Positions 42,403 through 50,591 of a stretch of 58,016 nt of DNA are shown here, in pieces (position 1 is the first letter of the stretch; each line of letters starts with the position of its first letter). A model generated the notes under the pieces. That model saw only the letters and a list, made by a program, of their open reading frames with translations, ran no database searches and was not told the origin of the DNA. The position numbers were made by a program, and so were the translations under genes. This stretch comes from Pseudomonadota bacterium (GTDB taxonomy: Bacteria > Desulfobacterota > Desulfovibrionia > Desulfovibrionales > Desulfovibrionaceae): positions 1 through 58,016 of the forward strand of contig JAEWQB010000022.1 of assembly GCA_023460395.1 (NCBI GenBank), read 5' to 3'.

Positions 42403-43143
42403 TTAGCTGAAAGAAGCTGAGAACGTCTCCGTGCCATCGCGTGGTCCCGCGTCCGCAGGTTCGCCCATGCGTTCCAACGCCTGACGGGCCAGTTGGCCCA
42501 CTGTGGCGCAGGCTGTTTTTCGGTCTTCAAATATTTCTACGGGAGTGGTGTCGCCCAGCAGTGTTCGTATTCGGCCCGCTGTGCCGTGAGCCTGTAAAAT
42601 GCCTAGTGCCCACGCCGCCGTGCCCCGGCCCGCGTGGTGCTCATCTTCCAGCCCCCACCATAAAGCCCGTTCCGCAGGGCGGACCAATTCTGGACGAACC
42701 TGCGCGAGGCGGCCCAGACCCCAGTACACTGCCGCTCGCAATGGCCCATGGTCCAGATAATTGTCATCTTCCGACGTTTCGCGGACGTAAGAGTGCAGCA
42801 TGCGATTGTATTCGTCCGCCAGCCGAGAGTGATTCGCCATGCATTCCGCCATGGCTTCGGGGATTCCCCACCCGATATTGCCGGACTCCTCATTCATATG
42901 CCAGAGTAGACGCCGCATGACCACACGCGCCTGTTCCATGTTTTCATCAGCCAACGCGGCTACGCACAGCCCCAGCGCGGTGGCTGCCCGCCATTTCATC
43001 TCACCGCCAAACAACAAGAACGACATGAGCGGTCCCACGGTTTCTTTGCCGGGAAGTGCGGCAATGGCAATGAGATTGTCCTGCCAGTCGTCCGCCATGA
43101 GTTGGTGGCGCAGATCTGCTTTGAGTGAACGGAATTTTGCCAT
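42403..43143 (-). CDS. HEAT-repeat protein
   Basis: A 246-residue helical-repeat protein without signal or membrane segment. Repeats are visible around 'VGPLMSFLLFGGEMKWRAAT', 'LGRLAQVRPELVRPAERAL' and 'GRGTAAWALGILQAHG'. It resembles a protein family I associate with Desulfovibrio, which is from memory; function unknown. The ATG at 43143 has GGAGGAG at five bases, clearly better than 43224. Confidence 0.75.
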   Translation of the reverse strand: MAKFRSLKADLRHQLMADDWQDNLIAIAALPGKETVGPLMSFLLFGGEMKWRAATALGLCVAALADENMEQARVVMRRLLWHMNEESGNIGWGIPEAMAECMANHSRLADEYNRMLHSYVRETSEDDNYLDHGPLRAAVYWGLGRLAQVRPELVRPAERALWWGLEDEHHAGRGTAAWALGILQAHGTAGRIRTLLGDTTPVEIFEDRKTACATVGQLARQALERMGEPADAGPRDGTETFSASFS

Positions 43144-43448
43144 GAAGCTCTCCTCCGCTGGCGCTGGTTTCGGCAGGCTAGTTTCCAAGCTCCGCCATCT
43201 TCCCTGAATATATACAATAATCATAGTTGTGCCATGCGCAAGCTGTTACTTTCATAGCACAGGGAGGTGACGGTAGCCTTTTCCCGTGGTAGTATCTCTG
43301 AACGTATCTGTGCCGTCGCATGTGGGTTGCCATGGGTGTCACCGCGAATTCACACGGCTATCACGCAGTGGACACGCTTATTCAGTAGCTTGCTTGCGAC
43401 GCGGAGGACATTCACCTCTTCGCAACTATTGCTCTAGTGAGGTGTGCC

Positions 43449-45272
43449 ATGCTGGATCAGGTTCTTCGACAGGCCGATGTGCCTTTGGATTTTCTGTCTC
43501 CGGGTGTGCGCCGTCTGCTCGCTCCGGTGAAAACCCCCCTGTTGTACATTTCCCGGCTGAACAAAATTTTTTCCCTGTACGGCAGCATGACCGAACGGGA
43601 ATCGCCCCTTGCCTTTGCGCGGGAAGCGCTGGGCCTGCTGGAAGTGCAGGTTCGCTTCAAGGGTAACGGGCTTGAGGGAGTACCAGCCGATGGACCGCTG
43701 GTTGTGGTTTCCAACCATCCTTTCGGGGCGCTTGAAGGGCTTGTGCTCATGGCCACCTTGTTGCCCATACGACCGGATATGCGGTTTTTGGCCAATTTTC
43801 TGCTCGGAGTCATTCCCGAATTGAAGCCTGCCATTATCGACGTGGACCCGTTTTCTTCTCTGAGTGCGCGAAGCAAAAACATTAAGGGATTGCGTTCCGC
43901 CATCAGTCATGTGGAAGCGGGACACAGCCTTGCGGTGTTCCCTTCTGGCGAGGTTTCCCATTTGCAGCCATCGCATCGGGGAATTATGGACCCGCAATGG
44001 AATCGCAACGTGGCGCGTATTATCCGCAAAACAGGCGCTAATGTGCTGCCCCTGTATTTTCATGGGCGTAACAGCCTGATGTTTAACCTTATGGGGCTGA
44101 TGCACCCGCTAGCCCGCACCGCGCTGCTTCCACGGGAATTACTGCGCAAGCGCGGGCAATCCGTTACGCTCAGCGTGGGTCGGGTTATTCCGGCGGAACT
44201 GCTGAATGGAATGGCCTCGCTGGACGACGTGACCAACTATTTGCGCGTGCGCAGCTACAGCATGCGGCAAGATACACAGCGGCGCATCTTTCCTGCTTTC
44301 TCCGGTGCGCCATGGAAGGTGACACCGCCTCCCATGCCCATTGCTGTGGGTCGCCCTGCCTCTGTTTTGGAAGCCGAAATGGCGGAATTGCCCGCGGACC
44401 AGATACTCCTGCGTGAAAATGGATATACTGTTTTCACCATGCGGGCGTTTCAGATGCCCACCATGCTGCATGAGCTGGGGAGGCTGCGTGAGGCCACGTT
44501 CCGGCCTGTCGGCGAAGGGTCCGGGCGCGATTTGGATCTGGACCCCTTTGACTACGAGTATGACCATCTTATCCTCTGGAACGACGCGGACCGGCAGATA
44601 GCCGGAGCCTACAGGCTGGGGCAGGTGGAAAAGCTTGCCACCACGGGTGGTGCCAAGGCGTTGTACTGCTCTACCTTATTCAAATTGAAGAAGTCGTTTT
44701 TTGAAGCCTACCCCGGTGCGGTGGAGCTTGGCAGGGCCATTGTGAATCCTGATTACCAGAGGGACTACAATCCGTTGTTGCTTCTCTGGAAAGGTATAGG
44801 CCGGTTTGTGCTCGGTCGTCCCGGTTTGCGCTATCTGTTTGGCCCGTGCAGTTTACCGCTGGTGTTTAACCAATACACACTGGCTACGGCGGTGCGTTAT
44901 CTGCACACCCACCATCTGGACGCGGATCTTGCCTCCAGAGTGGCGGGCCGCAAACAGCCCAAGCTCAAGACTCCAAAGGGCGTTACGGAAGACATTGATA
45001 TCGCGTCCTTAAGTTTTTCCGGTCTGAACGGGTTAGTGAAAGACATGGAAGACGGGCGCGCTCTGCCTATCCTTTTTAAGCACTATCTCAAACTAGGTGG
45101 AAAAATAGGCGCTTTCCATGTGGACAACGCCTTTGGTACACTGGATGCGTTTCTGCTTATTGACCTCATGGATGCTCCAGAGCGTATGCTCTCCCGATAT
45201 CTGGGCAAGGAAGAATCCGCCGCGTTCGTGGAAATGCACCGGAAGCAGCAGGCCAAAGAGAGTGTTGGCTAG
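43449..45272 (+). CDS. Two-domain acyltransferase, OlsF-like
   Basis: 607 residues. The N-terminal part (about 60-290) is a PlsC-like acyltransferase ('SNHPFGALEGL', 'VFPSGEVSHLQ'), and the C-terminal part (about 310-560) resembles the GNAT-like OlsB/hemolysin family ('LGRLREATFRPVGEGSGRDLD', 'ELGRAIVNPDYQ'). This is the arrangement of OlsF, which makes ornithine lipid in two steps in one protein. Acceptor amino acid and acyl donors are not visible. The ATG at 43449 has GAGGT at six bases. Two terminators follow. Confidence 0.8.
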   Translation: MLDQVLRQADVPLDFLSPGVRRLLAPVKTPLLYISRLNKIFSLYGSMTERESPLAFAREALGLLEVQVRFKGNGLEGVPADGPLVVVSNHPFGALEGLVLMATLLPIRPDMRFLANFLLGVIPELKPAIIDVDPFSSLSARSKNIKGLRSAISHVEAGHSLAVFPSGEVSHLQPSHRGIMDPQWNRNVARIIRKTGANVLPLYFHGRNSLMFNLMGLMHPLARTALLPRELLRKRGQSVTLSVGRVIPAELLNGMASLDDVTNYLRVRSYSMRQDTQRRIFPAFSGAPWKVTPPPMPIAVGRPASVLEAEMAELPADQILLRENGYTVFTMRAFQMPTMLHELGRLREATFRPVGEGSGRDLDLDPFDYEYDHLILWNDADRQIAGAYRLGQVEKLATTGGAKALYCSTLFKLKKSFFEAYPGAVELGRAIVNPDYQRDYNPLLLLWKGIGRFVLGRPGLRYLFGPCSLPLVFNQYTLATAVRYLHTHHLDADLASRVAGRKQPKLKTPKGVTEDIDIASLSFSGLNGLVKDMEDGRALPILFKHYLKLGGKIGAFHVDNAFGTLDAFLLIDLMDAPERMLSRYLGKEESAAFVEMHRKQQAKESVG

Positions 45273-45283
45273 TTTGTCAACGG

Positions 45284-45310
45284 CCCCTCAGAAAATGAGG
45301 GGTCTTTTTT
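45284..45310 (+). terminator. Intrinsic terminator 1 after the acyltransferase
   Basis: CCCCTCA and TGAGGGG around a five-base loop, then TCTTTTTT. Confidence 0.92.
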
Positions 45311-45338
45311 ATAACCACGGGGTTATCCGGCAAGGAAA

Positions 45339-45366
45339 ACCGTCGCTGTAAGCGGCGGTTTTTTTT
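45339..45366 (+). terminator. Intrinsic terminator 2
   Basis: ACCGTCGCT and AGCGGCGGT (one G-U pair), loop GTA, then a run of eight T. A third small hairpin (ATAACC/GGTTAT, 45311-45326) lies between the two terminators, so the NRPS cluster is well insulated from upstream reading. Confidence 0.88.
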
Positions 45367-45510
45367 CGTCCGGCGAGTGTGGCGGGCCCTTTACACGGTA
45401 TTGATCTTTTTTTGCCCATTCTTGGCAGAGTTCATGTTGTGCCAGCTTTTGGCGGTAGTATGTCGCCCGTTTGGTTTGAAAATATACGGTATTCCGCCAA
45501 GGAGGCGCAG

Positions 45511-47325
45511 ATGAAGCTGCCGCACGCCGTCACATGGCTATCTGAACTACACCCTGAGGGTTTGCGCCAACTTTGTTGGGGCACCCTGTTAGCCGTCTTT
45601 GGGGCGGTGCTTCTCCCCGTTCCTGTTTTTATGGGATGGCTCATACTCAAGCATTTTCTTGCTGGCGGGGGCACCACGCAATTGCCCGTTATCCCCTGTC
45701 TTCTCGCTATGGGGGCCGTGCTGGTTGCCGCAGCATGTCGCATCTCTTCCGCAGTTTTGTCCCACAAGGCGGCGTTCTCTCTTTCCAGCGCTATGAGCGC
45801 GGCGGTTCTTGAGCATATGGGCAAGATTCCCCTGCATTGGTTTTCCGGCAAAAGCACAGGGGAACTGAAGAAAACGCTCACCCATGATGTGGGGCAGATA
45901 GAAGACTTTATCGCCCACAATATCACTGATTTTGTTGCGTCGCTTGTATTGCCCATTGTGAGCATTGCGGCACTGTTTTTCATTAGTTGGCCCATGGCCC
46001 TATTGCTGTTTGTCATTGTCATTGTCGCTATAGGCATACACGCTAGCTCAATGCAGAATGCGCAAAAAACAGATTTTTACGATAGATACACGCAATCGAT
46101 GAATATGTTGCATGCAGACGCGATTGAGTTTGTTCAGGGCATGCCAGATATAAAAATATTTAACCGCTCCGCAGAGTCTTTTTCAAGAATGCAGTCCGCC
46201 ATTGACCGGTTTAGGGAAATGCAGGTGGAGATGCGGGATGTGTTTAAATATCGCTGGACGGCATTTCTTACAGTTACAACGTTCCCTTTTGTGCTCATCG
46301 CTCTTTCAGGAGCGGCTCTGTATTTGGCGGATGCCATACCTCTTGATGAGATTCTGCTTTTTTTGATGTTGGGGGTGGTCATTTTTGAACCGCTGAACCG
46401 GTTGGTGAAATTCACCTCTTCTTTGTTTAAAGCGATTTCCGGGTATGTGGCGGTGCGGCAACTGGTAAGCGTTCCGGTGCAGCAGGCAGGCTTGCGGACA
46501 CGTTCGGAAATTGTGTCCGCCGACCTAGAAGTGCGAGGATTATGCGTTTCTTACGAGGGGAAAAAAATACTCGATGACGTGAACTTTCGGGTCGAACAAG
46601 GCACCGTCACCGCCATTGTTGGTCCGAGTGGTTCTGGAAAAAGCACGCTTGCCGCCGTCATAGCGGGGATGGAGGAAAAAGACGCGGGCAGTATCCGTAT
46701 CGGGGGAATTGATCTGGAGGACTTCGCAGTTCCCGAACTGGCGAAGAGTATGGCTGTCGTTTTTCAGCAGCCCTTCATTTTTTCCGGGACCGTGGCGGAA
46801 AATATTCGTCTGGGAGCTGAAGGCACCGGAGAGGACGTTCCCATGGACGCAGCCGTAAAGGACGCGGCACGCATGGCGCACTGCGACCAATTTATAGAAT
46901 CTCTGCCAGACGGCTACGACACGCTTATCGGCGCGGGACAAACCGTAAACCTTTCCGCCGGGCAGCGTCAGCGGATTTCCCTTGCCCGAATGGCATTGAA
47001 GAATGCCCCGGTGGTGTTGTTGGACGAGGCCACGGCTTTTGCCGACCCTGAAAGCGAGGCAGAGATTCAGCAGGGTCTTTCCGAACTGCTTTCTGACAAA
47101 ACGGTGCTTGTCATTGCGCATAGGTTGCCGTCTATCGCGCACTCGGACTGCATTCTCGTTATGGAAAACGGTCGCGTGAGCGAACGGGGCAGGCATGAAG
47201 AACTGCTCGCCGCGAAAGGAACCTATGCGCGGATGTGGGAAGCCTATGCCAGCGCCCGCAGTTGGCGGGTTGCTACCTCGCCGGATGCACCCGCTTTCGG
47301 GCAAAAGGAGGCCGCCGCATGTTAG
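45511..47325 (+). CDS. ABC transporter, fused permease-ATPase (YbtP/IrtA-like)
   Basis: A 604-residue half-transporter with six membrane helices (about 20-330) and an ATPase domain (about 370-590). Walker A 'GPSGSGKST', a variant signature 'LSAGQRQRISLARM' and Walker B 'VVLLDEATAFADPE' are present. With the next gene it forms a heterodimer like YbtP/YbtQ or IrtA/IrtB, which import or process iron-siderophore complexes despite an exporter fold. The ATG at 45511 has AAGGAGG at five bases. It heads the NRPS cluster. Confidence 0.9.
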   Translation: MKLPHAVTWLSELHPEGLRQLCWGTLLAVFGAVLLPVPVFMGWLILKHFLAGGGTTQLPVIPCLLAMGAVLVAAACRISSAVLSHKAAFSLSSAMSAAVLEHMGKIPLHWFSGKSTGELKKTLTHDVGQIEDFIAHNITDFVASLVLPIVSIAALFFISWPMALLLFVIVIVAIGIHASSMQNAQKTDFYDRYTQSMNMLHADAIEFVQGMPDIKIFNRSAESFSRMQSAIDRFREMQVEMRDVFKYRWTAFLTVTTFPFVLIALSGAALYLADAIPLDEILLFLMLGVVIFEPLNRLVKFTSSLFKAISGYVAVRQLVSVPVQQAGLRTRSEIVSADLEVRGLCVSYEGKKILDDVNFRVEQGTVTAIVGPSGSGKSTLAAVIAGMEEKDAGSIRIGGIDLEDFAVPELAKSMAVVFQQPFIFSGTVAENIRLGAEGTGEDVPMDAAVKDAARMAHCDQFIESLPDGYDTLIGAGQTVNLSAGQRQRISLARMALKNAPVVLLDEATAFADPESEAEIQQGLSELLSDKTVLVIAHRLPSIAHSDCILVMENGRVSERGRHEELLAAKGTYARMWEAYASARSWRVATSPDAPAFGQKEAAAC

Positions 47326-49046
47326 ATTCTGTACTGTTCACCCCTGAAGACCGCGCCAGTCTGCGCAAAAATGCTCTTATCGCTTTCGGGACACAGGTTG
47401 TTCTTATCGCTTCCTATTACATTGTCTTTTCCCTCGTCAGCGATATTTCGGAAGCCGTGTTTTCTTTTAGTGTCCTTCTCGGCTACACGGCTATTTTGTT
47501 ATTATGCTGCACACTCTTCTACTACCTGCGTTTACTTTCGTATTCACAGGCGCTGGAGGCGGGGTATTTGACTGTGGCGAAACTGCGCATGCGGCTTTGC
47601 TCTCGTCTTCGCAAGTTGCCCATGGCCTTTTTCCGCCAGAACGATACTGCGGACATCAGCAATCGTCTTTTGCAAGACATGACAGACGCTGAATTGGTTT
47701 TTTGCATTCATATTCATGAGATACTGGCAGGGATGATGGTGATTGTCCTGATTACCACGGCCCTCTTTTTTATGGACGCCACCATGGCCTTGGGCATGGT
47801 GTTGGCGGTCGCTCCCATTATTCCCATAGGCATGTATCTCTCCCGGTTTATGAAAACCAATAGCCCCATGGTTGTCCGGCTGCGGGAGAGTGTAAATAAG
47901 ACGCTTCTGGAGTATTTTAGCGGTATTGCAGAAATTAAGGCGGCGGACCTGTGTGGCAGACGGTTTACCCCGTGGTACAAGGCCGATACGGCATTGCGTA
48001 CAGAGTCCCTCGCCTTGGAAACGCGTTTTGGCATCTGGGCGCAGGCCGCTCAGGTGGTACTCGACTTCTCATATATCGTGATGCTTTTCATGGGGAGCTG
48101 GCTGGTTTCTTCTGGAAGTATTCCGGTAGTAACCTTCATTTTTTTCTTGCTGTTGGCTGGGCAGTTTTACGCTCCATTATTCAGCCAGATCATGTTGTAT
48201 TCAGAACTTCGCCACTGCTCCATTTCACTTAAGCGCACCGCGAGTACGCTCCGGGAAACCCCGCTGCCGGTCCTTCCCGGATACACCCCTCCCGGAGATA
48301 TGGGCATAACGTTCAATACTGTGGGATTTTCTTACAATACCACTCCGGTTCTTAAGGATATTTCTTTTTCCGTGCCGCAGCATACGGTCACGGCTCTGGT
48401 GGGAGCGTCGGGCGGCGGAAAAAGCACTACGGTTAACCTGCTGCTGCGCTTCTGGGATGTTTCGGAAGGCTCTGTCTGCATCGGTGGTACGGATATTAGA
48501 ACATTTTCGCAGCCGGACCTTTATGACTTGTTCAGCGTGGTCTTTCAGGACGTGTACCTGTTTAACGACAGCATTATGAATAATATTCTGCTGGCTCGTC
48601 CGGGTGCCACGGAAGAGGAGGCCATGGAGGCCGCCAGAAAAGCGTGTTGCCACGATTTTATTATGGAACTGGAGCAAGGCTACCGAACTCTCGCGGGCGA
48701 AAGAGGAGCGCGTCTTTCCGGCGGAGAAAGGCAACGCATAGCCATAGCGCGGGCAATTCTCAAAAACGCTCCCATTTTGGTACTGGACGAGGCCACCGCA
48801 TCTATCGACCCGGAAAACGAACTGCTCATTCAGCAGGGACTCACGAATCTGATGCTGGGGAAGACGTTGTTGGTTGTCGCCCACAGACTGTCAACCATCA
48901 GTTCCGCTGATCAGATTCTCTTTCTCCATGACGGGCGCATTGCAGAGAGAGGAACGCATGAAGAACTCATGTCCAGCAAGGGCATGTATTACAAGCAATG
49001 GCGCGCTCAGGAGAAATTGAAAAGCTGGAATACGTCGGTGCGATAG
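47319..49046 (+). CDS. ABC transporter, fused permease-ATPase (YbtQ/IrtB-like)
   Basis: A 575-residue partner half-transporter: six helices, then an ATPase with Walker A 'GASGGGKST', canonical signature 'LSGGERQRIAIARAI' and Walker B 'ILVLDEATASIDPE'. Here the signature is standard while the partner has a variant, typical of asymmetric heterodimers. It overlaps the first gene by seven bases and has AAAAGGAGG upstream, so production is balanced by coupling. The NRPS condensation gene follows 72 bases later. Confidence 0.9.
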   Translation: MLDSVLFTPEDRASLRKNALIAFGTQVVLIASYYIVFSLVSDISEAVFSFSVLLGYTAILLLCCTLFYYLRLLSYSQALEAGYLTVAKLRMRLCSRLRKLPMAFFRQNDTADISNRLLQDMTDAELVFCIHIHEILAGMMVIVLITTALFFMDATMALGMVLAVAPIIPIGMYLSRFMKTNSPMVVRLRESVNKTLLEYFSGIAEIKAADLCGRRFTPWYKADTALRTESLALETRFGIWAQAAQVVLDFSYIVMLFMGSWLVSSGSIPVVTFIFFLLLAGQFYAPLFSQIMLYSELRHCSISLKRTASTLRETPLPVLPGYTPPGDMGITFNTVGFSYNTTPVLKDISFSVPQHTVTALVGASGGGKSTTVNLLLRFWDVSEGSVCIGGTDIRTFSQPDLYDLFSVVFQDVYLFNDSIMNNILLARPGATEEEAMEAARKACCHDFIMELEQGYRTLAGERGARLSGGERQRIAIARAILKNAPILVLDEATASIDPENELLIQQGLTNLMLGKTLLVVAHRLSTISSADQILFLHDGRIAERGTHEELMSSKGMYYKQWRAQEKLKSWNTSVR

Positions 49047-49118
49047 GCTGGTCGGTCTTTTCCAAAAATATCGTCGACAGAGACGACAAGCACAGAAAAC
49101 CAAGATCGAGGTTGCCCA

Positions 49119-50591
49119 ATGAGCACGAACGCAAATTTCATAGACGTTTTTACGACAACCCCGTTGCAGTCAGGGATGTTGTATTATGATATAATGCATC
49201 CGAAATCGACCATCTATACGCAGCAATACCGGTTTGTTATTGAAGGAAACATAGATTTTTTTCATTTTATCCACGCATGGAACGAGGCGTTTCAGACCTT
49301 TCCCGCCATGCGCACTTCTTTTCACTGGGAGGGTTTGAGCAAGCCCCTGCAAGTTATTCACAAGCAGGTGCCTCCTCCGCTTGTAACCCACGACTTGCGA
49401 ACGCTTTCTGAAGAAGAACGGAATCAGTTTATAGAGACGTTTGCCGAAAAGGATCGCCAGACTGGTTTTTTGCTTGATACGCCTCCGCTGGTCAGGATGG
49501 CGATTTTTCGTCTGCGGGAAAACCGCCTCCAGATGATGCTCACCCTGCACCATATAATTACGGACGGATGGTCCCTAGGTCTGTTGTTTTCTGAATTTTT
49601 CAGAGTGTATGCGGCAAAGCGGCAGAGCGGTACCGGTCCATCGCAGGCAGCACCGTCAATGAAGCGATATGTCGAATATCTGCAAACCAAGGATAGCTCT
49701 GCGGCTAGACAGTGGTGGCAGGCGTTTTTACATGGTGCGAAACCCTCGCCGTTGCCCAGATCTTCCGGGTCTGAATTGCCCCTTGGAGAGGGGACCACAC
49801 TGCGCGAAGATCTGGTGTTCAGCCCGGAGGAAACGCGGGAGCTGGTCCATGTTACCAAAGAAATGGGCATTACCCTGAACGTACTTTTTCAAGCGGGATG
49901 GGCCGCGACTCTGGCGGCGAAAACCGGTCGCGCGGAAGCTCTGTTCGCCTTGTGCATTGCCTCCCGTCCGCCGGAAGTGGACCACATTGAATCCGTGTAT
50001 GGTCCTCTTTTGAGCATTGTGCCTATGCGGGCGGGTTTTGGAGAAGAATCTGTCCGCCGCTGGCTGTGCGGTCTGCGTGACACCTTGCTTTCCGCCATGG
50101 CGCATAGTCACCTGCCGCTGACCGAGTTGCGGAAGTTGTGCCAAGACGAGGGGGACGGCACCTTTCTCGGTTCCATGACGGTTTTTGAGAATTTCCCTGT
50201 TAGCCCCGGGCCGGAGCTTCCGTTCGACATCACTCCCCTGCCCGGATTCGAACGGACAAGTTATCCGCTCACTGTTCTCGGATATCCCGAAGAGGCCATG
50301 CGGCTGGCTGTAATTTTTGATGCATCCCTTTTTGGGGCAGAAGATGTGCGGGCGTTGTTGGCCCATATGCGGGAAGCCATGTTGCGCATGGTCCGGAAGC
50401 CTGAGGAGTCCGTGCGCCGTTTATTTCTTCCCTCCAAGACTGTGCATCAACCGGGCCTCTCTCTTTTGCGGGGAGAAGTGCGCGAATTCCCCCCCTTAAT
50501 CCATGGGAACGCTTTAGCCATCTGGCGTACCGGCAAGGAGAGCAAACCGCCCTTGTCCTCGTGGGTGGGCCTTCCGAAAATTCGGCCTTAG
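49119..50591 (+). CDS. NRPS condensation domain, frame broken from the next module
   Basis: A condensation domain fills residues 8-430, with the catalytic 'HHIITDGW' intact; such domains join two carrier-bound building blocks. The last 35 residues, after 'GEVREF', are out-of-frame sequence and are not expected in the native protein. The adenylation domain of the same module continues in the -1 frame from the seven-C run at 50489-50495. This gene and the next are therefore probably one C-A-T-R synthetase. ABC genes lie upstream on the same strand. Confidence 0.85.
   Translation: MSTNANFIDVFTTTPLQSGMLYYDIMHPKSTIYTQQYRFVIEGNIDFFHFIHAWNEAFQTFPAMRTSFHWEGLSKPLQVIHKQVPPPLVTHDLRTLSEEERNQFIETFAEKDRQTGFLLDTPPLVRMAIFRLRENRLQMMLTLHHIITDGWSLGLLFSEFFRVYAAKRQSGTGPSQAAPSMKRYVEYLQTKDSSAARQWWQAFLHGAKPSPLPRSSGSELPLGEGTTLREDLVFSPEETRELVHVTKEMGITLNVLFQAGWAATLAAKTGRAEALFALCIASRPPEVDHIESVYGPLLSIVPMRAGFGEESVRRWLCGLRDTLLSAMAHSHLPLTELRKLCQDEGDGTFLGSMTVFENFPVSPGPELPFDITPLPGFERTSYPLTVLGYPEEAMRLAVIFDASLFGAEDVRALLAHMREAMLRMVRKPEESVRRLFLPSKTVHQPGLSLLRGEVREFPPLIHGNALAIWRTGKESKPPLSSWVGLPKIRP
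50489..50495 (+). other. Seven-C run at the C/A domain frame change
   Basis: The run reads C CCC CCC in phase with the upstream frame, the X XXY YYZ form of a -1 slippery heptamer. A -1 shift gives '...REFPP-LNPWERFSHLAY', a normal adenylation-domain start. Slippage, phase variation, a real mutation or an indel error in the sequence are all possible. Confidence 0.7.
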
